A DNA stretch of 25,749 bases from Pyronema omphalodes (taxonomy: Eukaryota > Ascomycota > Pezizomycetes > Pezizales > Pyronemataceae): the NCBI GenBank assembly GCA_024516155.1, contig JAJJXM010000166.1:1-25749 (forward strand), read 5' to 3'. Under the pieces are notes generated by a model. The model made no database searches and had not been told where the DNA came from. It saw nothing but the letters and a program-made list of their open reading frames with translations. A program made the position numbers and the translations under genes. Below, in pieces: positions 1-10,759 of this stretch. Position 1 is the stretch's first letter. Each line of letters starts with the position of its first letter.

Positions 1-338
1 TACTTTTATCACTTCCATCACTTCAGTTTCGGTAGAAAGAAGCATATAGCAGCATCTTAGTTTCACCTCGTCTATGTATTGCATTTCGTCTAATCTACCC
101 CGTTTCGTCTCATCTCGTCTCATCTCGTCTAACCATCCCATCTCATCCCATCCACGCCATCCACGCTATCTATTGTCTTTTATCTCACTTCCTTTAGCTT
201 CGCTAGGATCATTCCGGTGACAGTGACGGTGACAGTGTGCTTCTATGATCTTGTGCTTCTTGTGCTTCTTGTGCTCTTTGCTTCTATACATTGTGTGTGA
301 GGCGTGTGCGTTAGGCGCGGGGTGGGCACGGCGAGGCT

Positions 339-775
339 CGACGGCGGCGACGGCGGCGACGGAGGCGAAGGCGGCGACGGCGGCGACGCGGCGACGGCGG
401 CGACGGCGGCGACGGCGGCGACGGCGGCGACGGCGGCGACGGCGGCGACGGCGGCACGGCGGCGAGGCGGGACGGCGGCGACCGGCGACGGCGGCGAGGC
501 GGGACGGCGGCGACGGCGGCGACGGCGGCGACGGCGGCGGACGGCGGCGACGGCGGGACGGCGGCGACGGCGGCGACGGCGACGGCGGCGACGGCGGCGA
601 CGGCGCGACGGCGGCGACGGCGGCAAGGCGGCGACGGCGGCGACGGCGGCGACGGCGGCGACGGCGGCGACGGCGGCGACGGCGGCGACGGCGCGGACGG
701 CGGCGACGGCGAGGCGCGACGGCGGCGACGGCGGCGACGCGGCGACGGGCGGCGACGGCGGAGGCGGTGACGGGG
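339..775. repeat. 9-bp GC-rich minisatellite (unit GGCGGCGAC)
   Basis: About 435 bp consist almost wholly of tandem GGCGGCGAC units, with scattered variants (GGAGGC, GGCAAGG, GCGCGAC, GGCGGGAC) that change the unit length by one to three bases. Because the unit is nine bases, long stretches stay open in several frames and translate as Gly-Gly-Asp, Ala-Ala-Thr or poly-Arg runs. That explains the long open frames on both strands without needing a gene. The closely spaced GG doublets could form two-tetrad G-quadruplexes or hairpins on the plus strand; this is inference from composition. Confidence 0.9.
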
Positions 776-1227
776 ACGCTCACTCTACTTCGTCGCTTCT
801 TCTACCTTCTACTCTCTACTTCTTCTCTTCCACTTCTCTACCATCCCGTACTTCTCTACCCATAATTCCACCACTCCATAATCCACCACCTCTAAACCTC
901 TAAACCTTTCCACCTTCCCTTCCAACTTCCAACTTTCAGCTTCACCAAATCATTCCAATGTTCCCATTATACTCCACCATTCCATACCTTACACTTCTAT
1001 TATCATACTCTTTTCTATTTCATTCTTCTCCCATATTTCCACATCTGCGATAATAGCACAGAACCCAACCCTCCATTAAAATTTCGCAATTCCAAAACCA
1101 AATAACGGAATCCTTAGATTCTTAGATGCTTAGATGCTTGTATATTAGATGCTTAAATCCCTAGATCCCTAGCGACCCATCCAGAACCAGAACCAGAACC
1201 AGAACCAGACATAGCATGGCGGCAAGC

Positions 1228-1288
1228 GTCAAATGTCAACTGTCAAATGTCAACTGTCAACATGGCGTCAAATGTCAACTGTCAAAAC
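1228..1288. repeat. short direct repeats (TCAAATGTCAACTG)
   Basis: The motif TCAAATGTCAACTG occurs three times within about 60 bp, the last copy separated from the others by CAACATGGCG. A run of CCAGAA hexamers lies just upstream at about 1181-1209. Nothing suggests function; it is one of many simple repeats in the window. Confidence 0.75.
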
Positions 1289-1689
1289 TTAGCGGCGATC
1301 TCCCGTCATTTTAAGTTCAAATTACGTCACATCCATCACATAAGACGATTCGACTTTTCAACTTCCCAAATCCCATCCCATTCACACTTCTTTTCCACAA
1401 CCAGAGAGAGTTTCAAATCCACCAGTTACGCTTTCACAAAGTCACAAGTCCACAAAAGTCTCTGATATTTCGTTTTCCAGAATTAAATTCCCAATCAACA
1501 CCCCTACGTAATTCTTGCTTTTAAAAAGGAGGTTGGGGGGAGGGGGTGTTCTATACTAGAAAAAAGAAAATCTACGATCGATCCTCCAGAAAACCCTAAA
1601 AAAAAAAAAGAAAAAAAAAGGAAAAGTGACATAAAAAAAATTCCTTTGCAAAACCCCTTTAACAAGATTAAAAACAAAGACATTTTTAA

Positions 1690-1984
1690 AGAAATAAAGA
1701 CAAAAAAAAAATAGAAATTGCTGTTATACAACCCAGCCTCGCGTCGTAGAAAGCCATTCATGCTTAACCCAGAGGTCATGATCATTAGACATCCTCCTCC
1801 ATCTCTTCGCCATTTTCGTATCTCAGTCTCCGTTTAATACTTTCGCAAAACCTCCTAACAAGGTAAAATAAAGATATGTATAACAGATGGCTGTTTTACA
1901 ACCAGAACCATTCATGTGTACAATAGGCCGTAATCATTAGGCATCCACATCCATCTCGTCGTCATTGCTAGCCCCAGTCTCCGT
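1690..1984 (-). repeat. imperfect tandem duplication of the RSC1-like 3' end
   Basis: Two related segments lie about 151 bp apart, roughly 1690-1833 and 1848-1984. Read on the minus strand, each starts with CGGAGACTG, runs through a short acidic Asn/Glu/Asp-rich coding tail to a TAATGAT stop context, then shares CATGAATGG, a GTTGTA(A/T)AACAGC block and an AATTTC/AATAAAGA-like T-rich 3' flank. The upstream-coordinate copy is more diverged. The copy nearer the gene overlaps the end of the RSC1-like coding region, so the other is a remnant duplicate of the last codons and 3' UTR. The homology is seen directly; the mechanism is inferred. Confidence 0.72.
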
Positions 1985-4900
1985 GTGTAGCATTAGCTTC
2001 GGGAGCCTTAGTGGCATCAGCGGCACCAGTTGCACCAGTGGCAACATTGAGATCGACACCAGTGAGACCCATAGAAGCCCTAATATTCTGCGTCAGCATT
2101 TCGAGGGCTTCAACCAACAACTTTTTCGCCTCCTTTTGGTTCTCCTCATATTCCATCTCGGCTTTTCGTTTCTCTGCTCTCTTCTCCTCTTCAAGTAGTT
2201 TTCTTCTAGCCTCCTTGCGCTTCAGAATCTCCGCTCTCTTGGCAAGATACTGTACTGAATGACCCACAGGAGTAGCAGTCTCCACCTTCTTGGTATCCAA
2301 AGGCGGAACAGGGAACCAGATAACATTTCCCTCAGCATCCGTCAAAAATCTTTCCTTAACCTCTTCGGGTAGTGAATGGTTAACATTTTCAGGCAACAAG
2401 AAGGCGACAGGCGGCGTAGTAGGCGGCATTCCATGAGGCTGGGGCCCATGGCCTTGATGTCTCATATCTTGCTGCTGTCTGGCAATTTGCTGTTGCGCTT
2501 GATATGCCGCTGCTGTTGCATGATTTTGTGGATAGCGTTGAGGAGGTGGTGGAGCATGGTGAGGAGGCTGTTGGTAGGTGAGGGGGAGGTGGAGGACGAG
2601 CCGCAGGTGACGCGACGGAGGCCGCGAGGTGTGCCTGTTTGTACATTTGGGCCATAGACATGCTTTCGGAGTAGTCAGTTTGTTGTGGAGGTGCCGAGGG
2701 GCGGCGAGGGGAGGGAACAACAGGTGGTGGAGCAGCAGCCTGGGGAGGTGCTGGTGGTGGGTGGGGTGGAGGTGTCGGCTCCGGAGGTGGCGAGTCCTAA
2801 GTGGGTGGTGTTAGAAGGTGGAAGACAGAGAAAGAGGAAGCAAGCAAGCAAGCAGACAGTCAGGCAGGCAAGCGAGCTCGCGTTGCGCGTTGCTGCACAA
2901 CGAAACGAGAAAGCAAGCAGCTCATGCAAGGGGATGCAGGGGGACTTACAGATTCGCGACGAGCGCGTTTAAAGACAGCGCCAACGACCGGGGGGGCATT
3001 TTCGACACCCATTTTCGCATCAGGGAGGGGGTCATTTTCTGTTGCGTCCGCAGGTAAAAGATGACTGATTGGAGATGGAACTTTCTTCAAGGGTCTCTGT
3101 TTGTCAAAAGCTTCAAGTTCGTAATCCTGGTTATGCACTTCGTCAGGAATACAAGATTTCCAGGTTTTGATCTTGTTGAAATGTTTTTCGGTTTCGTTGT
3201 AGCGGGACTCGCAAACATAAATTGGTGTGGTCGTCTCGTCGATTCCCTTGGGTCGCCCACGGCTGTAACGTGTGAAAAACATGACGAAACATTTACCGAG
3301 AACCTCATCGATGCTGTGGTCGCGGTACTGTCCAGTTTTGACAACTTCGTCTGGGTAAAATTTCTTTTCTACCCAGTGAACTGTCTGCTCGGGTCTGTAG
3401 TACCAACAGGCATTGATCCAAACTCGTCCCTCCATGTCTTTCCAGGTGCGGAAAATCTGAGCGACAGTAGGTTTGTTGGGGTCATTAGGGTTCACGATGT
3501 GAATCCAGTCACCTACAACTTATTAGAATTTCCTTGTAAAGCAGGGAGACAGGAAAATACATACCAACACGGTAGGTTTCGCCCTTGTGCTCAATGGACT
3601 CGAGGGGATACGGAGGTTCCTATGCGGGGGCACCGTCCTCTCCAGCTCCAGCAAGCTCCTCGTCGGTCTTCGCCTTCTCAATCTTAACAGCTGACTTGAG
3701 CTCTTTCAACAATTCCTCGGCGTCGATAAACAACTGGCTATCATCCTCATTGAAGGTTTTAGCATTGTTAAACATCAACTCCATATCCTTAACGAATTGA
3801 TCCAGAGTCTTGTAAACTCTTCTCTTGACGTTTTTCTAATTAATTAGCAACTTCCTATTTCTAAAGTAACGGAAGCTAAGAGACATAACCCTAACAATAT
3901 CCAACGCAATGGGATTAGTGATCTCCTCAAAGTACTCAGGAAACTCCTTCTTCTCAGGCAACTTCTCAAACGCCGCAATTCTCTGCTGCCCAGTTTCCTC
4001 ATCTTTGAGCTTCCTCAGCGCCTTCAAGATATTCTTGATCCTAATCTCAATGGGTGAATCGACTCTAGGAGGTCTTCCTCTCTGCGTCTGGGATCATTTC
4101 TTGCTCTCTTGTCTGGAGTAGGGCCTCCCTCATCTTCTCCCTCTGCGCGCTTTCTGGACCCCTTGTCCCGTGGTGTACCAGTTCTCGTAGCCCTTCTCTG
4201 TCGTCCGGAGGTTGCGCCTCTTCTTTCCATCTCCCTCCTCCTCGTCGTCGTCTTCCTCGTCCATCGTCATCATCGTCGTCGTCATCCTCTTCTTCGTCCG
4301 GAGTTTCGTCTCTGTCGACATCCATTTCGTCCGCCTCCAATACAGGACTGGGCGTGGAAGAGGTCCAAGATCAGGCAGATGAGTGTCCGGCTTCCGGGAT
4401 TACATTTTTATCGGCGAGCCGACTAAAGTAGTAACAGTTATTTTCTCCAGCATGTCGGCGTCTTGATAAATTTCGCTGTCGTGACGGTTGTAGAGTTTGG
4501 CGTTATGAATATTTGTGCGACGTCTCGCACGAAATCCGAAAACGCAGTGTAAGTTTTGCGGCGGACGTTATTCTGGAAGGAAGGCTGGTTAGTTCACCGC
4601 GTCCAGAGGGTCGTGATTTGCGAAGGAGAGGGAGGGGTAGAGAGGGGCAAGCATCAAGAATTGGTTTTGGTAATAATGAAGCCGCAGCAGGGAGGTAGGC
4701 AAGCAGAACAACGAGGATCATGGTGGACCAGAGGGGCAGGTACCTGCAACCGGATTCAAGGCTGCGGGTGCTTGATCAGCTTGTAGTAGTCGACATATTG
4801 TCTCTTTGGCAGTAAATCGTGAAAGGCAACGAGATATCGTTTACCCCACTGTTAGTAATTATTCAGCGCCTGAGTTACAAGTAATTGACTTGACTTGGAA

Positions 4901-5120
4901 TATGAATACAAAACGCAGTAGAAAGAATAAGAGGGCACGGTAATACAGTAAGAGATGAGGGTTAAAGTTATGCATGTACGAAGAGGTATTTCCACAAGGC
5001 CAGGAATGGTACATACTCAGCATTCTTCGCGTTAAACAGTTGCATCTAGCACCGTCTGGCATGGGCCTTATACAGCTCGTCACTGAGCCTGGGAGGTTGT
5101 GGATTACGAATTGTAACCAT
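1968..5120 (-). CDS. rsc1: RSC1/RSC2-like chromatin remodeller subunit (two bromodomains, AT-hook, BAH)
   Basis: Subunit of the RSC-type SWI/SNF remodeller, which binds acetylated histones in the nucleus. From the minus-strand start the reading shows a short leader from a tentative ATG at 5118-5120, bromodomain 1 (about 4470-5060, FHDLLPKRQY...DYYKLIKHP, then NNVRRKTY), an acidic Asp/Glu stretch (about 4240-4330), an AT-hook RGRPPR (about 4075), bromodomain 2 (about 3680-4060, with FNNAKTFNEDD holding the acetyl-lysine-binding Asn), and a BAH domain (3055-3580: GDWIHIVNPND, ACWYYRPEQTVH, VVKTGQYRDH, RGRPKG). A Pro/Gln-rich linker and a coiled-coil Glu/Lys/Arg tail follow. Inferred introns are 4849-5016, 4573-4743, 3836-3889, 3513-3564 and 2797-2949. 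The frame is broken near the two bromodomain-1 exons, in the acidic/AT-hook region and near 2580, and an in-frame TAG lies at 3620-3622. The BAH exon (2950-3512) is intact. The true stop may be the TAA at 1937-1939, reached if one G of the GGGG run near 1973 is an artefact. Family certain; start and exact frame uncertain. Confidence 0.86.
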
Positions 5121-6370
5121 TGTTGTATTGCAGCGCTTCCGGCGCTCTTCGTAATGCTGTTGTTCTCTGTTTTCCTTATGACGTCGAAGGGGGTGTGAAG
5201 GTGAAAGCGCAGGGTAACAATGCTGAATTGTTTGGTGAGGTCAGGTAAGGTAAGGTGGTTGTAATTGCGGTGGGGTCGCGGTCGATTTCCCGCGCGACGA
5301 GTGTGGAGTGGTTAGAGTTAGAAGTGTTAAGGTTCCAGTTGAACAGCCAAGAATTAGTTTATCCATGCGCATGTGTTGCTTATTTAGGCGGGCTAAGGCG
5401 CGAGTCAGGACATGTCACTCGGTATGCACTATGCCGGCGATTACGCCGCGCGCCGCATGAGATGCTGGGGGAATGATGACGCCGGGAAAGATAAGGATAC
5501 ATGCCGTTGAAATGAGGGCTAATTTCTGTCAGAATGAGAGGCAACTGAAAAAAATACCTCTGAAGATACCTACTAAAATTGAAGAGAAAACCCACAAGCC
5601 ATCAATTTGACGGTTTCCTTAGTGCGCGCGCAACAATCCCGGATTACTACTACCAGGCGAACATGTTTATATCCCTGTGAAAATGCTCTTGAACGGAGAA
5701 AGAACACGCGAGATGGAGGTTGGAGGGATTGAAAAGTAAAACTTGGTAATGAATAGAAAACATAACACAGAGGGCCATACTAAACGTGGAGATGGAATAC
5801 ACACTTGTTGGGTATTCGATGCTAACACATCTAGGGTTAAGCTTGCATGGGGGGGGGGGGGTGGGTGCCATCCAGTACCGCGCAACAACACGAGACAGAT
5901 ACAAACAAAAATCAACAAACAGCTAGGAATATGATGAGAGCATACCATTTTTTATTACTGTTCGTACTTCTATCGCCTGTCGTATATAATATTCCACCAC
6001 ACCGGCACCCCAATAAATTCCTAAGTCTTTAACAGTCCTCACTCCCACACAACCTCCAACAAGCCAAAAGTTTTCGTAGCCATAGATATATACCCCACCC
6101 ATAAACTCATATCATCACATTACCAATCAAGAACTCATGTTTTATCAACTTGTAAAAGAAAGTAATCATAAAAACGCATTACCAAACTCCTTAAAAAAAA
6201 CATCACCGGCTAAAAAAAAAGACATCAATGTAATCGGATCCATACAAGAGTTCCCAAAACGGAAAAAATGTATTATTATACAAGAGGGATATAAACATTC
6301 AAGAAAACAGGATAACCATAGGCTTTTCGGGCTTCACTGATTTCCTTGTGGTATCTGGATCCCCGAGTTT
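5121..6370. other. intergenic region between the RSC1-like and FCP1 genes
   Basis: This 1.25-kb stretch separates the 5' end of the RSC1-like gene from the 3' end of FCP1, both on the minus strand. It should hold the RSC1-like promoter and 5' UTR plus the FCP1 3' UTR. A run of 13 G lies at 5849-5861. No open frame here has a recognisable domain. The reading frame of the RSC1-like gene stays open somewhat upstream of the chosen ATG, so its start could lie slightly further into this region. Confidence 0.5.
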
Positions 6371-9300
6371 CTAACTACTCGCCGCTGCGGGAATTTCTTC
6401 GTTGCTGACCTCGATACTAACATCTTCTCCAAAGAGAGCTTCTGTACTGGAGTCTTCTGCGAAAAGGGCTTCTGTGCTGGCAGTCCTCTCCGAAGAGGGC
6501 TTCTGTGCGAGATCGATATCGTCAACAATGGCATCTTGACCATCCTTGACATCAGAATCCTGGCCTCGGTGTCTTGAGCCTCAGCGTCATTGACCTCCAG
6601 AATCCTTCGTCTCAGCATCCTTGACTTCAATATCGTCGACCTCAGCATCCTTAATTTCGATGTCCCTAACCTCAACATTCATCTTACCTGCAATGCCGCC
6701 GCCAACTCGTCCTCCAGCTCGGCCGCATCAAATTCCCCAAGATTCATCAACTCCCTATCGAGCTCATCCGCCAAATCACTAATTCTCCTGATCTTCCTGT
6801 CCTCATTATTTAATCCGGCATCATCCTCATGTACCGAGATTTCGAATCCCTCAACCCACTACCAGCAGCGGCGCGGATCCCTTGCAATCTTCTGTCCTCT
6901 TCGCTAATATAGATCCTGTATCCGAGACACTTTCATCCTCAGTATTTCTTCCGTAGTAACGTCGGTATCACCATCCTCATCCAAAGGTCCGGTACGTCGT
7001 TTCCTTTTTCCGACCCTCAATTTCGACGGTGCGAACGCTCTCAGTAGCACTATCCCCGTCTTCACCATCCAGACTGACATCCTCTTCATCATCGGCTCCA
7101 TCCGCAACGATTCCTTCAACCTCTTCGTCCTCATCCTCGTCGTCGTCGTCGTCGGCATCCTCGCCAAGGAACTCAGCAAGTTCATTACTTGCATCCCCCC
7201 ACTTAACGTTGCTGACATCAACCTTTATATCTCCTTCTTCAGAGTCGTATTCATCCTCTTCGTCGGACCCAGTTTCATCTTCACTAGACAGAAGCGGACC
7301 ATTACCATCGTCTAGTGATGGGAGTCCGTCTGATCCTGCAGGATGCCGGTCTTCTGGGTGGATAGTGATGATATAGCGGTCTTCATCTTCGTGTTTCCAA
7401 TTCGAAATGGAGTCATATAGCCAATTCGGGTTGACGATTTTAATGTGGGGGTAGCGTGTGGCTTGACGGACTTTTGTAGTGCGGGGCTGGGAGAGAAGGT
7501 TAGTAATTTGGGAGGGATGGGGGATGAGGGAATGGAGGAACTTACCCTAGCCGCAATGAGGTGGGTGACTTTCGAGGTTACTGATTCAGAAACCACGGCA
7601 CCAAAGTTCTTGGCCCATAGGGCGATATCAGCGCTACAAGGCGGTTAGCTATGTGCCAGCAAAGGTGATGGGGGAATGAATTACTTCTGGATATTGGTGC
7701 ATAATGGAATGACGCCGGGAGAAGACCAAAACAACACCACTCAGAGCCATTCTCTTCATTCTCGGCATGATATCAGCGACATCAGGAAACAGCATCCAGG
7801 TCCAATTCCTCAGGGGCGCTACGTTTCCGTGGGTGTGGTTTTATAGTCGGTGTTTTAAGTTGCGATACACGGCTTTTTTTGTCGTTCTGCTTTATTTTTT
7901 TTTTCAAATTCCTTATAGAACTCATCATGCACCGCAATCAGGTGATCTTGTAGGCTATACAACTCCCAATCGTTATCACAGAAGGACACTGTGTGTTTGA
8001 AGTACCGTCACTTGAGTCATCGGGAGTTGTTGTTCCGTTTTCTGTTGCTGCTGCTAATGATGCAATTTTTTCATCCATCTTGTCCTGTTGTTCCTGTTTC
8101 TTAGCCAGGGGACGGTCTTCTTTTTGGGCTTCGATGGCCTTCTCAAGCTCAGTGGATTGCTCGGTAATCAACTGCTGGTCGTCGCCACTGCCCATGGTGA
8201 TAAGTTGGTCTAAGGCAGACAATTGAGGTGCAGCTGCCGCCTTTGTAGGGTCCGCACTATCCTTTCCGAGGCCTTCCTCTTCCTCCTTTTTGGTTTCTTC
8301 GACGGCTAGTAATGCTTTTGGTGGAATTGTTCCTGAAGGGATAGAGGTGGGGAACTCTTGTTTCTTGGGAAGGAACATAGAGTTGATATCTCCAATACCG
8401 ACGAAAAAGTCATATGGACGAACTTTGACCAAGTTCTCGCTCCACTTCCAGACGTCTCCACGATCATCTATGATCACGACCATTTTCGTATCGATGGGAA
8501 ATAAACGTGTAAGCTTTTTTGAGTCATGCTTCCACTCTCATCCCTACTCAGCACGCGCTCTCCAAATAGCTTTCCATCCGGGTCCACAATCTTTTTCACC
8601 GCAAGGGCATATGCTCTGGTACCCATAGTAAAATATGGAGTTCGTAGAGTTTGGAAATAACTTCCAAGAATTGCTTTAGACCCCGGTCTCAGCTTCACGT
8701 AATACCAGGTTCCCCTGCCACCGCTTACATCTTTCGTCAAGTTTGAATGCTTGCTACCTCCTTGACGGATTCATGGTTGATGGCAGTATGGGTCACTTTC
8801 CACTCTCCTACTGTAGGGTCGACAGTTGCGTGAATGATTGTCTGATTCCAAATCTACGACGAGGGGATAATTTTTTCTCTTTCAGTAATCGTCGTTTTGC
8901 CTGTTCTTCGAGTTTCCGCGCTTCCTATTGCAGCTTTGTTAGTACCATGACGTAGCGCGTTATGAAGAACGTGAAGAACGCGGGAACACAAAGAACGTGG
9001 AAAAAAATTACATCTTGCTGACAGTAAGACCGGCGCTATCATGCGCGAGTTGTATTGTAGCACGAGAAGTATTCGAGAAGTGTGTGTACTAGTGTAGTCT
9101 TGCCTAACATATTCCGATTTGTTGTCAGTTATATTTTCTACCAAAAATGTTTTCTCCAATGGTGGGTTGTGTCGTTTTTTTCTTCCTCTTCTTTCCGCCG
9201 GTTTAAGTATGAGAGGAATGGAAAAGAAAACAACTTACTGTGTCATATCCAATCCACATTGTCCACACAGTCCACATATACTGAACCTCATGAGTACAAG

Positions 9301-9645
9301 GTTCCTCTATTTCTAAAATTTTGGTTCTGTAGCAGTAATGTAACCCATCAGCACCGCCTTGTCTCTTAACCATCCGCACCGAACACCATCGTACCTGCTG
9401 TCATAGACCACAGTCCCGGGGCGTGATTAACCAGGACTTGAGCTCTCCGTCCACAGGAGCGTCAAATTTAGAGTTGAGCTCTTTTTCCTCTATTCTTTCC
9501 ACGCCAAACTCTGGGTAAGTTGTGACTTTCGCCTTGTAGCTGTAAACGAGGAGGGTATCTAAACGGTTGATTTTATCGCCTTCTTGTTCGCAAGCTCAGT
9601 GATAGTGACCGGAAAGCGCACGGATGCAGGAAGACAAATGATCAT
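6371..9645 (-). CDS. fcp1: FCP1-type RNA polymerase II CTD phosphatase
   Basis: Mg2+-dependent phosphatase that dephosphorylates the Pol II large-subunit C-terminal repeats and recycles the polymerase in the nucleus. The ATG at 9643-9645 opens with ICLPASVRFPVTITEL, typical of the fungal FCP1 N terminus. A Cys-rich segment (PCTHEVQY, then GLCGQCGLDMTQ, about 9245-9310) follows. The FCPH catalytic domain has the DLDQT acyl-phosphate motif at about 8845-8865, then TMGTRAYA, KIVDPDGKLF, RVLSRDESGS and VIIDDRGDVW (about 8450-8640). A BRCT domain covers about 7380-7760 and an acidic tail ends at TAG 6371-6373. Inferred introns are 9327-9394, 9104-9238, 8925-9011 (branch site TACTAAC), 7634-7684 and 7487-7545. 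At least ten single-base breaks are visible, including two within the DLDQT stretch, one before the FPIDTKM segment, and a +1/-1 pair between 8632 and 8684. The acidic tail contains two kinds of internal repeat. Identification is very secure; the literal frame does not encode an intact protein. Confidence 0.93.
6423..6511 (-). repeat. 30-bp coding repeat in the FCP1 C-terminal tail
   Basis: Three head-to-tail copies of a 30-bp unit encode TEALFGED-like decapeptides on the minus strand, ending about 50 bp before the FCP1 stop. Two copies are exactly 30 bp apart in frame. The first-translated copy (6484-6511 side) is joined to the next through an extra base, so it is read out of frame. An additional degenerate repeat of Lys-Asp-Ala-Glu-like units lies just upstream in the protein at about 6520-6670. 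Confidence 0.85.
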
Positions 9646-10759
9646 GGTAGGCGACGGGTAGGTTGTTGTGTTGTAGAGTTGAAGAGGTGTAAAGGTTTAA
9701 GTTAAGCTATTGCTGGTCCTCTGGCATTTGTGGGGCACTCTCTTTCGTTGGTTATTTTGCTGGCTGCTGGATGCTGGCTGCTTTGTTGCTCTTTGGTGTG
9801 TTCGTGGTTTGGTTGAAAGGAAAGACGATGATGCGCGTGCGTGGGGGATGCGCCTTATGGTAACGACGACGGAGGGCCTTTTTGGTTGCTCTCTTATGAC
9901 ACCGACACCAGCGCGGCCGTGGTTTAGAACGGCAAGTAACTCGTTAGGTTAGCCCAGGCCAAGGCTTTGCAGCAACCGCGAATAACGGACAAGGAATTTC
10001 TCAAACTGGCTCTCTCAATACCAACCCCAACCCAGAGAATATTACAAAAATGTCACTTGGGAACATAATTATTGAGAAAAATATAACACAAACTTCGTCG
10101 TATTAAAGACTGTAGATTGTTATCTGCTGTATGGACAGATTGTATACAATGCAAGGGAAATTGACGGTGGTTGGCGAAGGAGGAGTTACAGGTACGCCGC
10201 AAACAAAGAGAGGTGCCCGTTTGTTATTGCGTCGATGCGTATGCAGCATCCGAAGCTCTGGAAAAAGCGAAGCTTCGTCGCTTGCCAGCCGAAACAAGGA
10301 ATAAAATAGGATAGCGGCTAACTATGGCTATAATTCAGCGGGATGTGAAACTGAGAACACAACTGTTGACGAGATTCCCGCGGGAGAGCAGCTGCATACG
10401 AAAAACAATACCATTGACCGGAGTGATGTAATCATGAGAAATTGGCCCGCGTAAGGGGAGCGGCATGGGTCCTGTTATGTATACGGTCACAAAAGTGCTA
10501 TTCTGCGGTCTTGAAAATACAATAACAGCGCGGGTGTTCACAGGTAATGAATGATAACAATACCTCTTCAATTACATACTAAAACATCTGTTTGTTCAAA
10601 CAACTATTCTGTACTCTGAGGTAAACAAAAACAATACCACGCCTGAAAGCAGAGTCCATAAAAACACCATCACACTCCGAAAGAAATCAACCCAGCCCTT
10701 GGGAATATGCTAAACCAAACAAACCAGAATTAAAAGACATTATGAATGATAAGACAAGC
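9646..10759. other. FCP1 upstream region and 3' flank of the J-domain gene
   Basis: The 1.1 kb between FCP1 and the J-domain gene, both minus strand, has no recognisable coding sequence. It must include the FCP1 promoter on the 9646 side and the J-domain gene's 3' UTR on the 10759 side. A small imperfect inverted repeat, AAGCGAAGCTTCGTCGCTT, sits at about 10265-10283; I assign it no function. Confidence 0.5.

Larger units (their letters stand above)
1..1936. other. gene-free region downstream of the RSC1-like gene
   Basis: I find no coding region that resembles a known protein here. The stretch opens with pyrimidine-rich DNA containing short TCTCATCTCGTC-type repeats (about 100-150). It then holds the 9-bp GC-rich minisatellite at 339-775, more C/T-rich sequence, a CCAGAA hexanucleotide run near 1181-1209, and a repeat of TCAAATGTCAACTG units at 1228-1288. 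The last part, about 1690-1936, is A-rich on the plus strand and contains a degenerate duplicate of the 3' end of the RSC1-like gene. Open frames through the minisatellite are products of the repeat and are not called as genes. Confidence 0.6.

Noticed and set aside
166..903. Four long overlapping open frames (Arg-, Ala/Thr- and Gly/Asp-rich) on both strands
   Set aside because: They are translations of the 9-bp GGCGGCGAC repeat, which stays open in several frames by its unit length; none has a domain or non-repeat body.
5380..5948. Open frames upstream of the RSC1-like gene
   Set aside because: Short, without domain or typical codon pattern, partly through a G run; more likely promoter or UTR sequence.
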